From assembly GCF_907165205.1 (NCBI RefSeq), contig NC_058191.1, positions 12,650,501 through 12,714,500 on the forward strand: a stretch of DNA of 64,000 nt, in the 5' to 3' direction. The translations under genes were made by a program, and so were the position numbers. The notes under the pieces are model-generated. The model saw only the letters and a list, made by a program, of their open reading frames with translations, was not told where the DNA came from and did no database searches. Of this stretch, positions 44,096 to 55,824 are shown one piece after another; positions within the stretch are counted from its first letter, which is position 1, and the number at the start of each line of letters is the position of its first letter. The DNA is from Coccinella septempunctata (lineage: Eukaryota; Arthropoda; Insecta; Coleoptera; Coccinellidae).

Positions 44096-46389
44096 TCCGG
44101 ATAACAGGCCAAAATTTAATTGCATTTCGATATTTATGAAGGTCATTTTGGAAATTTCAACTTATTCATAATTTCTGTAAGTTTAGTTATAAAGAAACTC
44201 AATATGAAAAGAACAATTATCATGTGTTGAGAATCAAAGAAGCCCCAACAATATTCCAGATATTCGGCAGGAAGCGTCAAAGCAAAGATTAGCCTCTTTC
44301 AAAGAAGCCGCCCCATAAAAGGAACCGTAACTGTTATAGAGAATGCCGACAAAGTTGTAGATTTTAGTTTTATGGCATCTGCGTCACAGAATGAAACATT
44401 TGTGAAATAGTTTGCCTACAAGCACGAGGGTAATTATGTACAGGTCCAGTTTATATTAGGTACTGTTATTACTGAATTCGCAGAAAATCCTCTGCATTCT
44501 GCAGCAATCTGTTAATTGAATATCATTTAAAAACGGATTCATTAAAATTTTAGTATCTACGAACATTTTAGTTTAATTGTATTTTCAAATGGTAGCTACT
44601 GAGTAAACAAATATCGTACAAAACGATCATTTTCGTACAAATGGCAACGCTGCCAGTACCCCGTAATCCAAATATCCACAAAAAGCTGTAGCTGTGGAAG
44701 AAGATCTCAACAACACAGAGTCACGATACTAAAAAAAAAATTATTCCATCGTGACACCGAGTATTGTTGGTGTTATCGATTTATCGAATATGTCCGGACT
44801 AGAAACTGGACTGGAACTGATCTTTGGACTAGTAATTTCTCTGGACCGGATCAGGTCGGAACTGATCCATGAAATTGTTTGGATCAGCCATCCCTACCTT
44901 GGCCAAGGTGCATCTATTGCACATGGTAGCAGCTTGTTTTCAGTGGCCTGAATAGGGAATACTCCTTCTGACCAAAATTAAGTTTTTTTTATGAAATATC
45001 TTTAAACGTCACATTTTGAAATAACTATTTCAACCTTTCCAAAAAAAAACTGTTTTAAGAACTTAAAAATGAAAAATAAAAATGGGTATTTTAAATTTAA
45101 AGCGTTTGGATTCAATTGCACAAGTTGGCAACATCGACTGAAATGTGCGTTGATAATAAAGGACAACAAATACATTATCTCGATGAGATAGACAAAGATG
45201 GATGTCTATGCAGTCTGCGACGAACGAGGAAGGTCGTAAACTTTTATGGGATTTTTATTAATATACTGTATTATTTCGAATTTTAAACGATAGCGTAGTA
45301 ATTGAGTTGATGATTTGTTGAAAGAATTAACATTAATAAACAACATCAGACCCTAGTTGGTCAATGAATCGAATATCTGAGTTACTTCGGCACTTGAATC
45401 TCATAATAAATTTGAAATTGAAAGATATTTCTCAAATACATTATTCAATTTATTGTTCAGCAAGAACCACGAGAAGGTGTAGGGTCATCTCTCGCCATAC
45501 AAAATATAAATTCTTGAGCACAACAAATATACAATTAAATAAATCAATGAAATTTTTGACTCATAGTACCTAGTGTTGATTATTTTCAACTAAAAGACCG
45601 ACGACACGATCTAATAATGGCAAATTACAGGATACATTCGAGAGGTAGTTTTTATTACCACTGTGAGAATTAGCGAAGAAGTTGAAATTAATCTCAAATA
45701 CCTCTTAGTAGGACAAATCAAAAATTTTCTCATTGATTCGAAACAAGATGCTGACTGAGAATATAACATAAATGACATTATTATTGTACTTGATGAGTAC
45801 TTAATTTTATTCCTAATGATTTTCTCAATTGATCTGTAATGATTTCTACTTGTCTGAGATTATTAAAATTTTAATTAAAACTATCCACTGAAAATGCCTC
45901 TGAAGAAAATAAAGAATTTTTCAATAAATCTTGATGTTACAGTTGCTGAAATCTCATAGTTAGATTTTTATATCTAGCAAGTAAATTTGTAAGTTGAGAC
46001 CACCTACTGAGGATATGATCAAAAGAACGAATCCATTTTAAATCATGACATGAAAATTTTTTATGAACAATTTTGAAATTTCAAATGGTTCAAAAGGCTC
46101 CTATCGATTTGAACTAAAGTATCTACAGATAATGATTTCTCAAAATTAAGTATATAAAAATAAATCTAATTCTCTAATTTCTTAACCTACAATCCAGATA
46201 CTTGAGTTTTAGTGGAATAGATACCTAGTTGTTATCAAGGTCATCAAAATCTTTACTAATATCTGAACTCATGAAGGTTTCTATTTCATTATCCTGTCTA
46301 CTAAACTAATAATCTCATTCCTTCTAAGCTGGGGACCGGTCCCAACTTTTGGGGTTGATTTCGAAAGAGATTTTGGCAAATTTAGAAGA
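44096..46389. other. unassigned part of the 5.3-kb repeat
   Basis: No coding domain is recognised. A ~50-bp scrap of B/C-family LINE (ggtagcagcttgttttcagt) is embedded near 44925-44950, and more fully in copy 2. The rest is AT-rich and repeated at 58775-61067. Confidence 0.5.
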
Positions 46390-46835
46390 ATTTTTGGGAA
46401 AGCGTCTGGTTGTAGTTTTGGATTTTTCAATAATAACATTTTAGTGGTTCCATCCGGAAGTAAATATTTCTCATCCCTAGTAATATCACTTTCCTCAAAA
46501 TGTTTCTCGCGAACCGAGCTATAAGCGAGGCTCGAGCGACGCTATAAGTGCTTGGAGTGAAATTTTTTCGTGGGATAGCTTTTACCGAGGCTTTTACGCA
46601 TAAGCTTAAGGTTTTCATCTTTTGGAAACTTGAAACAACTCACATCATTTCTGTTTTTGGAAAAAAATGATTGCTCCTGCAGGAGGGAAAACAACATTTT
46701 CACACCATTTTCCACAGTAGTTGATCTCGATATCAAATTATCTCACCCAAATTTCGGAAGAAGATTCGCCCAGAACTAGACTAGATCCGCTTCACTTCAA
46801 ACTATATCGCACTTATTTCACGCCGGTTTTTCACG
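46390..46835 (-). pseudogene. THAP-domain relic, copy 1
   Basis: The minus strand reads NDVSCFKFPKDENLKLMRKS, then in another frame EKHFEESDITRDEKYLLPDG and LQPDAFPKILLNLPK, the order of a THAP zinc finger plus linker as in P-like transposases. The conserved Cys before xxH appears changed to Arg (SVREKHF). An unrelated short stretch separates the two parts. Probably a P-superfamily remnant rather than a host gene. Confidence 0.55.
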
Positions 46836-46930
46836 AAAATTCAACGATTTATCGAACATAAACAACACCACGAGTGAAACCTTTCGAACTAACTGCTGTA
46901 CTGAATGATATCTCGACATTCTCGACGTAC

Positions 46931-47130
46931 GCTTACGCCATTGAACACTAAAAGAACTGGAAGGGCATGCAGGCAAACTGAGGAAGACTGAAAGGGAAGA
47001 TGTAGAGAAATCTATCTCTCTCTGCGCTCTGTCAATTGGTTTATCTTCCGTCTCAGTTGGACACACTTTTCGTCGTATTTCAGTACCTAAGAGGCCCTTC
47101 CAGTTCTCTTAGAGTTCAATGGCTTACGCA
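46931..47130. repeat. inverted repeat, copy 1
   Basis: ccattgaacactaaaagaac followed by tggaaggg (46931-46966) is inverted at 47095-47130 as cccttccagttctct and tagagttcaatgg. It lies just upstream of the THAP relic and could be a transposon subterminal repeat. Confidence 0.65.
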
Positions 47131-47252
47131 GAGAGAGTTTGCCTATGGCTTACGCTTCGAATTTCTGTGCCTACAGGCGACGTTGCCGCTGTGGCGTTGT
47201 TCCGGGCTATTCCTTTAGAAGGCTCAAGGCTGTGAGTAGGCGCTGTTGCCAA

Positions 47253-47923
47253 ATCAATTTAAAAGTAGAGAATTTAAGAAGTTGTTGGATGAATATCATG
47301 TCAAAGTATTTTATAATCCTCTTTACCACCCGGAACCAAATTTTTCAGAAAGATCTAATAGAGTCATAAAAACGATGATAGCTAGTTACATTGAAGAAAA
47401 CCACAAAAAATGGGACAAATATTTACCCCAATTAGCTTGTGCATATCGAACAGCAAAACATGAAGTTTTTGATAATACACCTTTTTCTATTAATTTCGGA
47501 TGCGAAATGATCATCGATGGTAGGGATTATAAATTCAGAAGAGAGAGAAAAAGTATAATTGATACGGTGGAAAACAAGTCTGTAGAGGATGGTTCGGAAA
47601 AAATGTTGAGGATGGAGAAGTTAAGACTATTTGTGAAGGATAAATTGGTGAAAGCTCATGAGAAAACCAAACACGATTATAATTTAAGACATAGACCTCA
47701 ACGATATAATGTTAATGATTATGTTTGGGTGAAGTCACATTCTTTGTCATCCAGTGTGAAAGATTTTTCAGCGAAGTTAGGTGATAAATTTTGTGGTCCG
47801 TATAGAGTATCAGAAAAGCTTGGGGTTAATGCTTATGAACTGAGAGATGATTCGGGAGTTTCTAAGGGATTTTGGCATGTGTCTCAACTTAAGCCTGATA
47901 GAACTCTTGATGATGGTCAATAG
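47253..47923 (+). pseudogene. Ty3/gypsy integrase C-terminal fragment, copy 1
   Basis: Open frame from QFKSREFKKLLDEYHVKVFY through YHPEPNFSERSNRVIKTMI (catalytic Glu region), LACAYRTAKHEVFDNTPF, KTKHDYNLRHRPQRYNV, KLGDKFCGPYRV to FWHVSQLKPD. This is the C-terminal half of a gypsy integrase; the first two acidic residues, RT and gag are missing. The upstream junction at ~47252 is with non-gypsy sequence. Confidence 0.88.
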
Positions 47924-48020
47924 TTGGGATGAATTTTCCTCTCTCATGTTGATGACACCGACTATTTGTTTGCTTTTTTTGAAAAAAAATCTTCGATTTT
48001 TTTATCATGGGAAGGGGAGG

Positions 48021-49051
48021 TATAATACAGTTCGATTTTTATTCTTTACAGTTTTATCATGTTTGTTAAAGATTTCTGTAACGCAGGAGGTATGTTGCAT
48101 TCCCAGTAGATGTCATGTTATAAGATCCGTTAAATTCAATTTTGCATTAGAATTAATATGTGTAAACAACTAAATTTTTTTCTTCAATTTTTTTATATCG
48201 CTTATCTCTTGAGTCGAGTTCTACATTAGATTCATTTCGAATTTCGTTCTTTTTCCATCGTAGCCGTTGAGCAGTGAATTTAAAAATTTCGAAAAACAAT
48301 AGAGTTTATTGAACAGCATTTTTGAGTATTTTTATAGCTGAATTAATTCTGCTGATTAAGGCGTTAGCAATTAAATTTGGATAGCCAAGTCGAATTTTAT
48401 TCAACTGCAATTGAGTGAAAAAATCCTCGACTACGAGGGTAAGTTACATGCAAATTAAATTCAAAACTAGTAAATCTTTTTTTTTCTAATTTCATCCTCA
48501 GATTTTTTTTCGTACTGTAATTTTCACCTTTGGACTTATTTAAACCCGTTCGAGTTTTGGAAAGGAAATTTTGGGGTGAATGGTGCATACCTCCTGGGTC
48601 ATATTGGTTTTATGGATCATAGCTTGTCTAAGAAAGATTCATTCCATACTTGGTTTGGTGCGTTTCACTTGCGAGGGGAGGTCATCCTGATTTAAGATAA
48701 GTTCCTTATCATACCTGGTTATAGTAGCATTCATTTCTTTAATTATCAGTTGTCACTTCAGTATTGATAACAAATAGTGAACATTGTTCTAAGTGCCGCT
48801 ATTTCACTTACCTAGTTTTCAATAGCCATTTGTACAAAAATTTTCAAAATTGTTCATAAAATTTTACCCTATAGTATTAAGGATTTTTTTGCATGTAAAG
48901 GTTAATCCTGTAGTCAATAGATTGGTTAGTATGCAGTTATGAAACCTGAGTTTTATTATTATTAAGGCGTCAAACCCAACCCTGATTGAGTGTCTCATAA
49001 TAAATTTGATATTGTAAATTACAAAATTATTGATTTCGTTGTATTATCACA
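48021..49051 (+). repeat. candidate gypsy 3' LTR, copy 1
   Basis: A polypurine tract (gggaaggggagg) directly precedes tataatacag, and the segment ends tgtattatcaca, giving mutually inverted taataca ends. An aataaa lies near 49000. The partner 5' LTR is absent. Confidence 0.5.
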
Positions 49052-49084
49052 GAAACTGAATTTAAGACAGAAAATACCGTAGCA

Positions 49085-49382
49085 CGTAACGACGTCGTTT
49101 CAAGAGATTTGTAATGGGTGAAAATGCATTTATTGTTCAAATATCATGCATTATTTGAGAATGAAATAGTCAGACCACATATCAATAGAACAGTGGCGGT
49201 CAGCAGTCACTCAAAGTACGGATATTGTAATTTTACATAAATCAAAGAGCGTCGCCGCCAGATGTTCCACTACCTGACCTTGAGAGTGGGCGCTGACTCA
49301 TGTACACCACCAAAACTAACTAATATTTAAATATGAGCCATTACAAAACTCTTGCCGATTTTCGTCGCCAGCTCTCGGACTA
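49085..49382 (+). mobile_element. uninterrupted MITE copy
   Basis: ~298 bp from cgtaacgacgtcgtttcaag to gccagctctcggact. It serves as the empty site for the mariner-type insertion at 29892-32382 (gcgctgactcatgtacacc here is continuous). Non-coding. Confidence 0.85.
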
Positions 49383-49385
49383 TTC

Positions 49386-50395
49386 CAGCCTCATCATGTC
49401 TTTATGCTTGGAGATATCAAATCTTTTGATGCCTACTCCTGCTGATCAAAAGTCGGATTCGTACATTTCCTCTTTCTTTTCAAATGGTGCTGTTATTAAA
49501 AATCTTTTCGCCCTTTCTTCGCTCGACGATATCTCTCTCTCACTGTAATTTCCGCCTGTTCAAATCCTTGTTTATTGGAAGGGTATTCTTTTATCATTAT
49601 CTCTGTTGTGTTTCTCTTAACTCTGTCCATATAAAGCCAAAACTTTTTCTCTTCTCCCGAGAATCCTTTCGAATTTTGTCCTGTGCCGATATTTTTTCCG
49701 TGGTAAGTTCTTGTATTCCTTCGATGATTTACTCCTGTGTATTCGTCACCTTCGATTTGTCTGCTTTGTGTTGTTCCAGTTTATGTTTAGTATTTCTTCC
49801 TTGGGGCTATACGTTCTTAGGAACTACTCGCCTCTGTGTTCGGAGTGTTGTTCTGATCTGTATTTTCGGAACTATTACCCCCTCTGTTGTCTAGTTGCGG
49901 ACATAGTCGCTTTAGCGTATGTGTAGGCTTCTGTTGATTTATTGTTTGATGTATCTGTCCTTGGCTCTTCGAACGGTCTGTTTGTGGTAGGTGCGTTGTT
50001 TTCAGTGATGTTTACCCCTATTTTGGGTTCTTCATTTTCCAGCATTTTGATTTTTACCATCAGCAGGTTGTTGTTAAGTTTCAGAATTTCATTTTTGTCT
50101 CTTGTTTTTTACAGTGAGTGTTTGAGGTACCTTATTTCCATTGCGTTTTGTTATGTTTCTGTTTCCTCCGTTTCTTCTTGTTCACCTGTCACGGCGCAAC
50201 ATAAAACTTTGTTTCCACCCAAAAATTTCAAATTTGTATTTATTTTCGCACATACTTGATGAAAAATCGGAAAGCATTGTATGCAGACTTTGAACTTGCA
50301 GCTTTTGGTTGCACAACATTTATAAAACTCTGAGTCTCGGGTCATTTTCATCGGACACATCCGACATCGCGTCTTTTCCGTCCGCCATATTCGAA
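49386..50395 (-). pseudogene. ORF1-like Cys-rich gene, second copy
   Basis: Duplicate of 32466-33475 with the same Cys/His module (CRMCPMKMTRDSEFYKCC) and C terminus, small substitutions and one short deletion near 49780. The module has an extra Cys where the other copy has Trp. The frame is disrupted in the same places. Confidence 0.55.
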
Positions 50396-51112
50396 CCTTC
50401 GATTCTTGATTGGGGTGGTTTTTCGCTGTTTCGAATAATTTATCTGCTTTTCTGTTCATGAATTCCGTTATGGTTTTCCATTTTAGGTCCCTAAAATTCT
50501 GTCTATTCCTGACAAACCAAGGTGCACATCGTAGCAGCTTGTTTTCAGTGGCCTGAATTTTTTTGATATGGCTCTTTGCCGCGAAACTCCAGGCAACTGA
50601 TCCATAAGTCAGTTGAGGCCTAGCAACGGCTTTAATAATTTTCAATTTTGTCTCTTTCGGCATGTGGCTTCTTCTTCCTATCAGAGGATAGAGTCTATTC
50701 ATCGCTGCTTTCGTTTTGTCGATTGCTAGTTTGATATGACTTTTCCAAGTAAGTACTTTGTCAAGCGTTATTCCTAAATATTTGGCTTCATTTTTCCAAT
50801 CGATTTCTTCGCCGTCAATTTCTAGATTCGCTGTAGGTCGCAGTCTTCTCCTCTGTAGTAATATTGCTTGGCTTCTGTCAATTGAGCTTGATTTTCCACC
50901 TTATGCACCAGTCATTTGCTTCGTCAATCGTTTCTTGTAGAACTCGTTCTATCACTTCTGGGTTGCGGTGTCGAGTTGCTAAGCCTGTGTCGTCACATCA
51001 TATAAGCATGGTTCTTGGATTCTTGGGAAAATCGAGAATGTATATGTTGAACGGAAGTGGCCCAAGTACTGATCCTTGGGGTACTCCAGCATCTATATCT
51101 CTTGTTAAATGA
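50396..51112 (-). pseudogene. Jockey LINE fragment G (ORF2 RT C-terminal part)
   Basis: Counterpart of fragment F, but includes the ~108 bp missing there (minus strand GVPQGSVLGPLP-like block). Encodes MNRLYPLIGRRSHMPKETKL and the C-terminal RT region of the B/C family. Its upstream end abuts the H2A 5' flank. Confidence 0.85.
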
Positions 51113-51332
51113 AGATTTCAGCGGTCGATTCGACTAAGTATCATAAAATTTCTAGCGTCAATCTCTAGATTGACGGAACACGGATCCGCCCCTTCTAGAG
51201 CGTCTATCTGATGGCGTCCGCTAATTGGCGGAATGAAAATAGCATGAATATCAAGCACGATTGTAATGTAATAAAATTCATCATGAAAATTTATCGAACT
51301 ACGTTTAGCAACTGTTGATAAATTCATTGATC
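51113..51332 (+). promoter_or_regulatory. H2A upstream region
   Basis: A 220-bp flank between LINE G and H2A. It holds a perfect hairpin (cgtcaatct, 2-nt loop, agattgacg; 51156-51175) and an inverted CCAAT (attgg, about 51224). The only TATA-like word is cataaaat near 51142, about 190 bp before the ATG and too far for a normal histone leader. In insects this space is normally shared with a divergent H2B gene, which is absent. Confidence 0.5.
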
Positions 51333-51707
51333 ATGTCGGGTCGTGGCAAAGGTGGTAAAGTTAAGGGTAAAGCGAAGTCTCGTTCAAATAGAGCGGGATT
51401 ACAGTTTCCCGTTGGACGTATCCATCGATTGTTGCGAAAGGGAAATTACGCCGAACGAGTAGGAGCGGGAGCACCCGTTTACCTGGCAGCCGTGATGGAA
51501 TATCTCGCCGCTGAAGTATTGGAATTGGCCGGTAACGCCGCTAGAGACAACAAGAAGACTAGGATCATTCCACGCCATCTTCAGTTGGCCATTAGAAACG
51601 ACGAAGAATTGAACAAGTTACTCTCTGGAGTCACTATCGCCCAGGGCGGAGTTTTACCAAATATCCAAGCGGTACTTTTGCCGAAAAAGACCGAAAAGAA
51701 ATCGTAA
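51333..51707 (+). CDS. H2A: core histone H2A
   Basis: A 124-aa H2A that pairs with H2B in the nucleosome. The start MSGRGKGGKVKGKAKSRSNR is chosen over the ATG six codons upstream because it gives the conserved N terminus. The histone fold (about aa 16-100) includes AGLQFPVGRIHRLLRKGNYA, the acidic-patch residues around YLAAEVLELAGNAARDN and LAIRNDEELNKLL. The tail ends LPKKTEKKS, with Ser where the fly protein, as I recall it, has Ala. No introns, no SQ(E/D)Y H2A.X/Z tail, and a 3' stem-loop, so it is the replication-dependent form. Convergent with H4. Confidence 0.98.
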   Translation: MSGRGKGGKVKGKAKSRSNRAGLQFPVGRIHRLLRKGNYAERVGAGAPVYLAAVMEYLAAEVLELAGNAARDNKKTRIIPRHLQLAIRNDEELNKLLSGVTIAQGGVLPNIQAVLLPKKTEKKS

Positions 51708-51740
51708 ATAATTCGCAGCACGATCAACTCTCTGTCGAAA

Positions 51741-51756
51741 GGCCCTTTTCAGGGCC
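51741..51756 (+). terminator. H2A histone 3' stem-loop
   Basis: ggcccttttcagggcc, a 6-bp stem with tttt-type loop, 33 nt after the stop. It matches the SLBP-binding hairpin of non-polyadenylated histone mRNAs. A purine-rich aaagaag about 20 nt downstream may be the U7 snRNP site. Confidence 0.95.
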
Positions 51757-51774
51757 GCAACACAGTATCGCTAA

Positions 51775-52872
51775 AGAAGTTCGCTATGATATTTGAACGA
51801 CGATGAGGTAACTCGATCTCAGTCCCCTCCAGCAGATTTCGAGAAGAACTGAATGTCGTAATGACACGTAGTTTTTGAATTGAGATGCCTTATTGTATTA
51901 TTACAGTTCGCTACTTCAAGTACAAATCTTCCGGTTCAACGCGCTGAATTTCTACTTCCAGTACAAATGCATACTTCAACGGTTCATACTACACAGTAGG
52001 TTATCAATTGCCCAAAAACTTTCGGTTCACCTCGAAGACTTCTGTGGGATTATGAGATTTGGTTCGAATTGATCATACAATATTTCAGAAATTGATCTGA
52101 TACTCGACCACGAGAAAGTACATTCCAAATGACGGTATCGAACAGAAATTCAACAAGCGCATTCCAATTCGAAAACTATGTCCGATTTCAAGATTTGGTT
52201 CGAATGGGTTTTTGGGAAATTGGTTTCATACTTTGCCTAAGCGACAAATGTCAAGAGATACACTAAACTTCTGAAGATTTTCAAGAATTCGTCAGATGAA
52301 GGATTCTGATATAGATTCCAAAAAAAACGAAATTTTACCAAAAAGTTCAATTTTTCGTTCATTGTCAGTAGGTCAACAAAATCTTCCATCTGATTGGCTC
52401 CTGACACATTAGTGCAAGAATTTAGGCAGGAGCAAATCGATTATTTCAATTCATTTATTTATTTTGTTTCAGACCGAGTGAAAACCCAAAAAAAATTGAG
52501 AAATTGGCTTGATACTTTGTCGAATCCACCACTGAAAACTAAATTTCTATCGGAAGTATCTAACTGAATATGAGGCTTACTGTTGCCCTTTCATTTGTAC
52601 GGGTTTAATTATGAATATCAACAGGTGAGGAATATACATTAAATGTCTCGCTCATAAAAAATCGTGGCAAAATTAAAACTGAAAGACCCATTTCTATTAT
52701 GATGAACTCTTAATGGACATCGACAAATTCTTCAATTGTAAGTTTTCCAGGAGAGACTTCGAATACAAAATCCGAAACAAAGGTACCTGATCCTTCATAG
52801 TAAATGATACGAATAGACAATTTGGCAGCAATCGACATTGATATTGGATAAAACGAACCATTTTATCGTTGT
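51775..52872. other. H2A-H4 convergent spacer
   Basis: About 1.1 kb without coding evidence. It contains attttcaagaattcgtc-gatgaaggattctg near 52277-52312, inverted at about 54242-54280 beyond H3, and a gatttcaagatttggttcg word near 52190 with an inverted counterpart near 54450. Confidence 0.6.
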
Positions 52873-52888
52873 GGTCCTGAGAAGGACC
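52873..52888 (-). terminator. H4 histone 3' stem-loop
   Basis: The minus strand reads ggtccttctcaggacc, a perfect 6-bp stem about 30 nt past the H4 stop, in the position of the SLBP hairpin. Confidence 0.93.
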
Positions 52889-52917
52889 GTTATACTACGA
52901 CCTGAATAATAACTCAT

Positions 52918-53232
<315 letters not shown>

Positions 53233-53312
53233 TGATGAACGTTTGGAAAAGTCGAAGTACAGAATCAATACGTTAATGAAAACCGAATAACAGAAAACTA
53301 CTCTCCGACCAG

Positions 53313-53320
53313 TATTTATA
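53313..53320 (-). promoter_or_regulatory. H4 TATA box
   Basis: tataaata on the minus strand, 84 bp before the H4 ATG, implying a leader of roughly 50-60 nt. An inverted CCAAT (attgg, 53378-53382) reads as CCAAT for H4. Confidence 0.8.
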
Positions 53321-53356
53321 AACTACAGCCGCCCCACCACAGAAATTTCGTAGCAT

Positions 53357-53406
53357 CCAATAGATGTTCAGATACGCATTGGAACGGCGACGTAGTCTAT
53401 ATATAT
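53357..53406 (+). promoter_or_regulatory. H3 core promoter (CCAAT, TATA)
   Basis: ccaat at 53357-53361 and tatatatat at 53398-53406, about 95 bp before the H3 ATG, implying transcription start near 53430. The compact bidirectional layout favours coordinated S-phase expression of H3 and H4. Confidence 0.75.
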
Positions 53407-53475
53407 GGGCAGACGGTGGTGGGGACGGATAGAATTATTTATCCGTGCCACGGAACAGATCGTGTAGAGAAATAG

Positions 53476-53910
<435 letters not shown>

Positions 53911-53936
53911 ATTTCGATTCGGGAATCTTACATATC

Positions 53937-53952
53937 GGTTCTTTTCAGAACC
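53937..53952 (+). terminator. H3 histone 3' stem-loop
   Basis: ggttcttttcagaacc, 26 nt after the stop, a perfect stem with the canonical loop. caagatg at about 53961 may be the U7-complementary element. Confidence 0.94.
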
Positions 53953-53969
53953 ACAAAACTCAAGATGAT

Positions 53970-55820
53970 TTTTTTTACTCGTACGATACTTCGATCGCCA
54001 GGCTCATACAGTTCGATACTTCCGATACGGATGGAAATTTCAGTGGTCGATTCGACAAAGTGTGAAAGCAATTTCTTTAAATCTTTTTCTGAATTTTTCT
54101 CGGAGCCTCTGTTGAAATATGTAATCGATTTGCTCACGCACTCATGTGTCGCGAGCAATTCAAATGCTAGAAATTATTGCCTGACTGACACTGAACGGAA
54201 AAGGGAATTTTTGATAAGATTTCGTAATGTTTCGGAGTCACATCAGAATCCTTCATCAGACGAATTCTTGAAAATTTTCCGAATTGTAGTTTGCCGATTC
54301 TCAATAGATTTCAATATCGGGAAAAGAAGTCAATAATGGGTCTTTCTTTATGTTATTCTTTATTGAAGTTTTCCTAGCTTTCGAGATTGAAACATTGCCG
54401 ATTCTCGATTCGACAAAATATAAAACCACCAACTATTGAATCAATTCGAATCAAATCTTGAAATGGTTTCAGATTTTAGGTTCCTATAAATCGGTCTATT
54501 CATAACAATTCATGGCTAAGTGTACGCGGAACTCATACCTGTTGTATGAGTCCTTACTGACAGTTTAAGGTTGTACAACACTTTCATTTGCCCTATGCTT
54601 CACAATCCATTTCCATCTTAATTCAAAAACGGAAGGATGAATTCATCTCATTTTTAACATGTATAATCAGAAGGAATGAACAAAGAGACTCACGTTTCGT
54701 TTTTGAAAAAAAAATTAATATTTTTCTGTTAAACTCAGTTTGAAAATGGTGGTACATATTTATATACGAGTATAAATTCGAATGCAAAAGTGATGGTTCG
54801 AAATAATCAACATGAGTATTTTCTTAAAAAGACCTTCATGATAACGAAAAAAAAAATTTGAATTTTTTTCAATTATCCTGGATTTTTGAAGGAAATGAGA
54901 TTAATTCACCCGCCTCTCATCAAACTCCACCCATCCATTTCTGAGTAGCCAATTACAATTCACTTAGCTCCTGCATTGTGATTTATGGCCAAACAGGCGA
55001 CCAGTTTTTACGAGGGTTAATTTTATAATAACAAAAGGACGGGTGGTACTCGACTCTTGCAGAAAATTCAATACATACAAGATTTATAACATCCTCCTAA
55101 AATTTACGTGAAAATAACGTTTTGGGTGTCGGACTATATGTACCAGCCTTGAGTATTAACCCCCTTAGAGGAACAACCCAGTTCATCAGATTGAAGCCGA
55201 AACTTTACCGCCGTAAAGTGGCGGTGCCTATTGGATATTAAGAGAAGTATATGATGCTGAGTCAGTCGAGAAATTTTGGGGCATTTTATTCTAGAAGAAA
55301 TCTGCTTTCTTCAGCCCAAGTGATCAGAATTTTTGGGACCGACAGGGCTGGAATGAAACATTTTTGTGCCTGGTTCAGCACAAAGCTGAACGTGGAATAA
55401 ACACTTCTTTATTGAAAATTCGATATCGATTCGTTTTGAATCCATAATTCAGTTATGAGCAACTCATCGAATTATGAATTATTTTCGACCATTCAATGAT
55501 TGATTCTCTGTTGTTAGTTCTTCGATATATTCGGTAAGGAAAAAGTTGACTGGAAATCGCATAACTGAACAATTATTGAAGAGAAATTCAATGTTTTTTG
55601 ATACCCGCTCAAAATTTGGAAAGCGTCCGTAACTAAGCTTTTGCGTACCTATTTTTATATGAGGTTTTTGCACTAAAATTATTCAGGAAATATACCCCTA
55701 AAATTATTGAACCTATCGAATCGTTCAACACCCCGTATATTCAACACTGTGTTTTGTACAATCAATTCAAGACAAAAAATCTTACTCTGAAGCAAATTAA
55801 GGTTATTTTCGTGACAAAAA
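53970..55820. other. unassigned H3 downstream segment
   Basis: No coding domain is recognised. It contains atttcagtggtcgattcgac (about 54030), nearly repeated upstream of H2A at about 51117; the inverted counterpart of the H2A-H4 spacer repeat; and near 55134 a 15-nt word tcggactatatgtac equal to the right end of the mariner-type element plus flank. H1, expected here in a canonical quintet, is absent. Confidence 0.55.
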
Positions 55821-55824
55821 TTCA

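Larger units (their letters stand above)
43921..49310 (+). repeat. 5.3-kb direct repeat, copy 1
   Basis: Near-identical to 58599-63934. It contains, in order, an unassigned AT-rich part, a THAP relic (minus), a gypsy integrase tail with 3' LTR (plus) and most of a MITE. The two copies bracket the histone genes in direct orientation, 14,678 bp apart at their starts. The left junction is with a gypsy relic here but with LINE H in copy 2. Confidence 0.93.

Noticed and set aside
47036..47369. Short plus-strand frames upstream of the gypsy integrase
   Set aside because: They cross the junction with the inverted-repeat region and overlap the integrase frame without similarity to any domain.
54000..55140. 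A possible H1 gene downstream of H3
   Set aside because: No frame with a winged-helix or Lys/Ala-rich tail is present. Open frames there are short and acidic or mixed.
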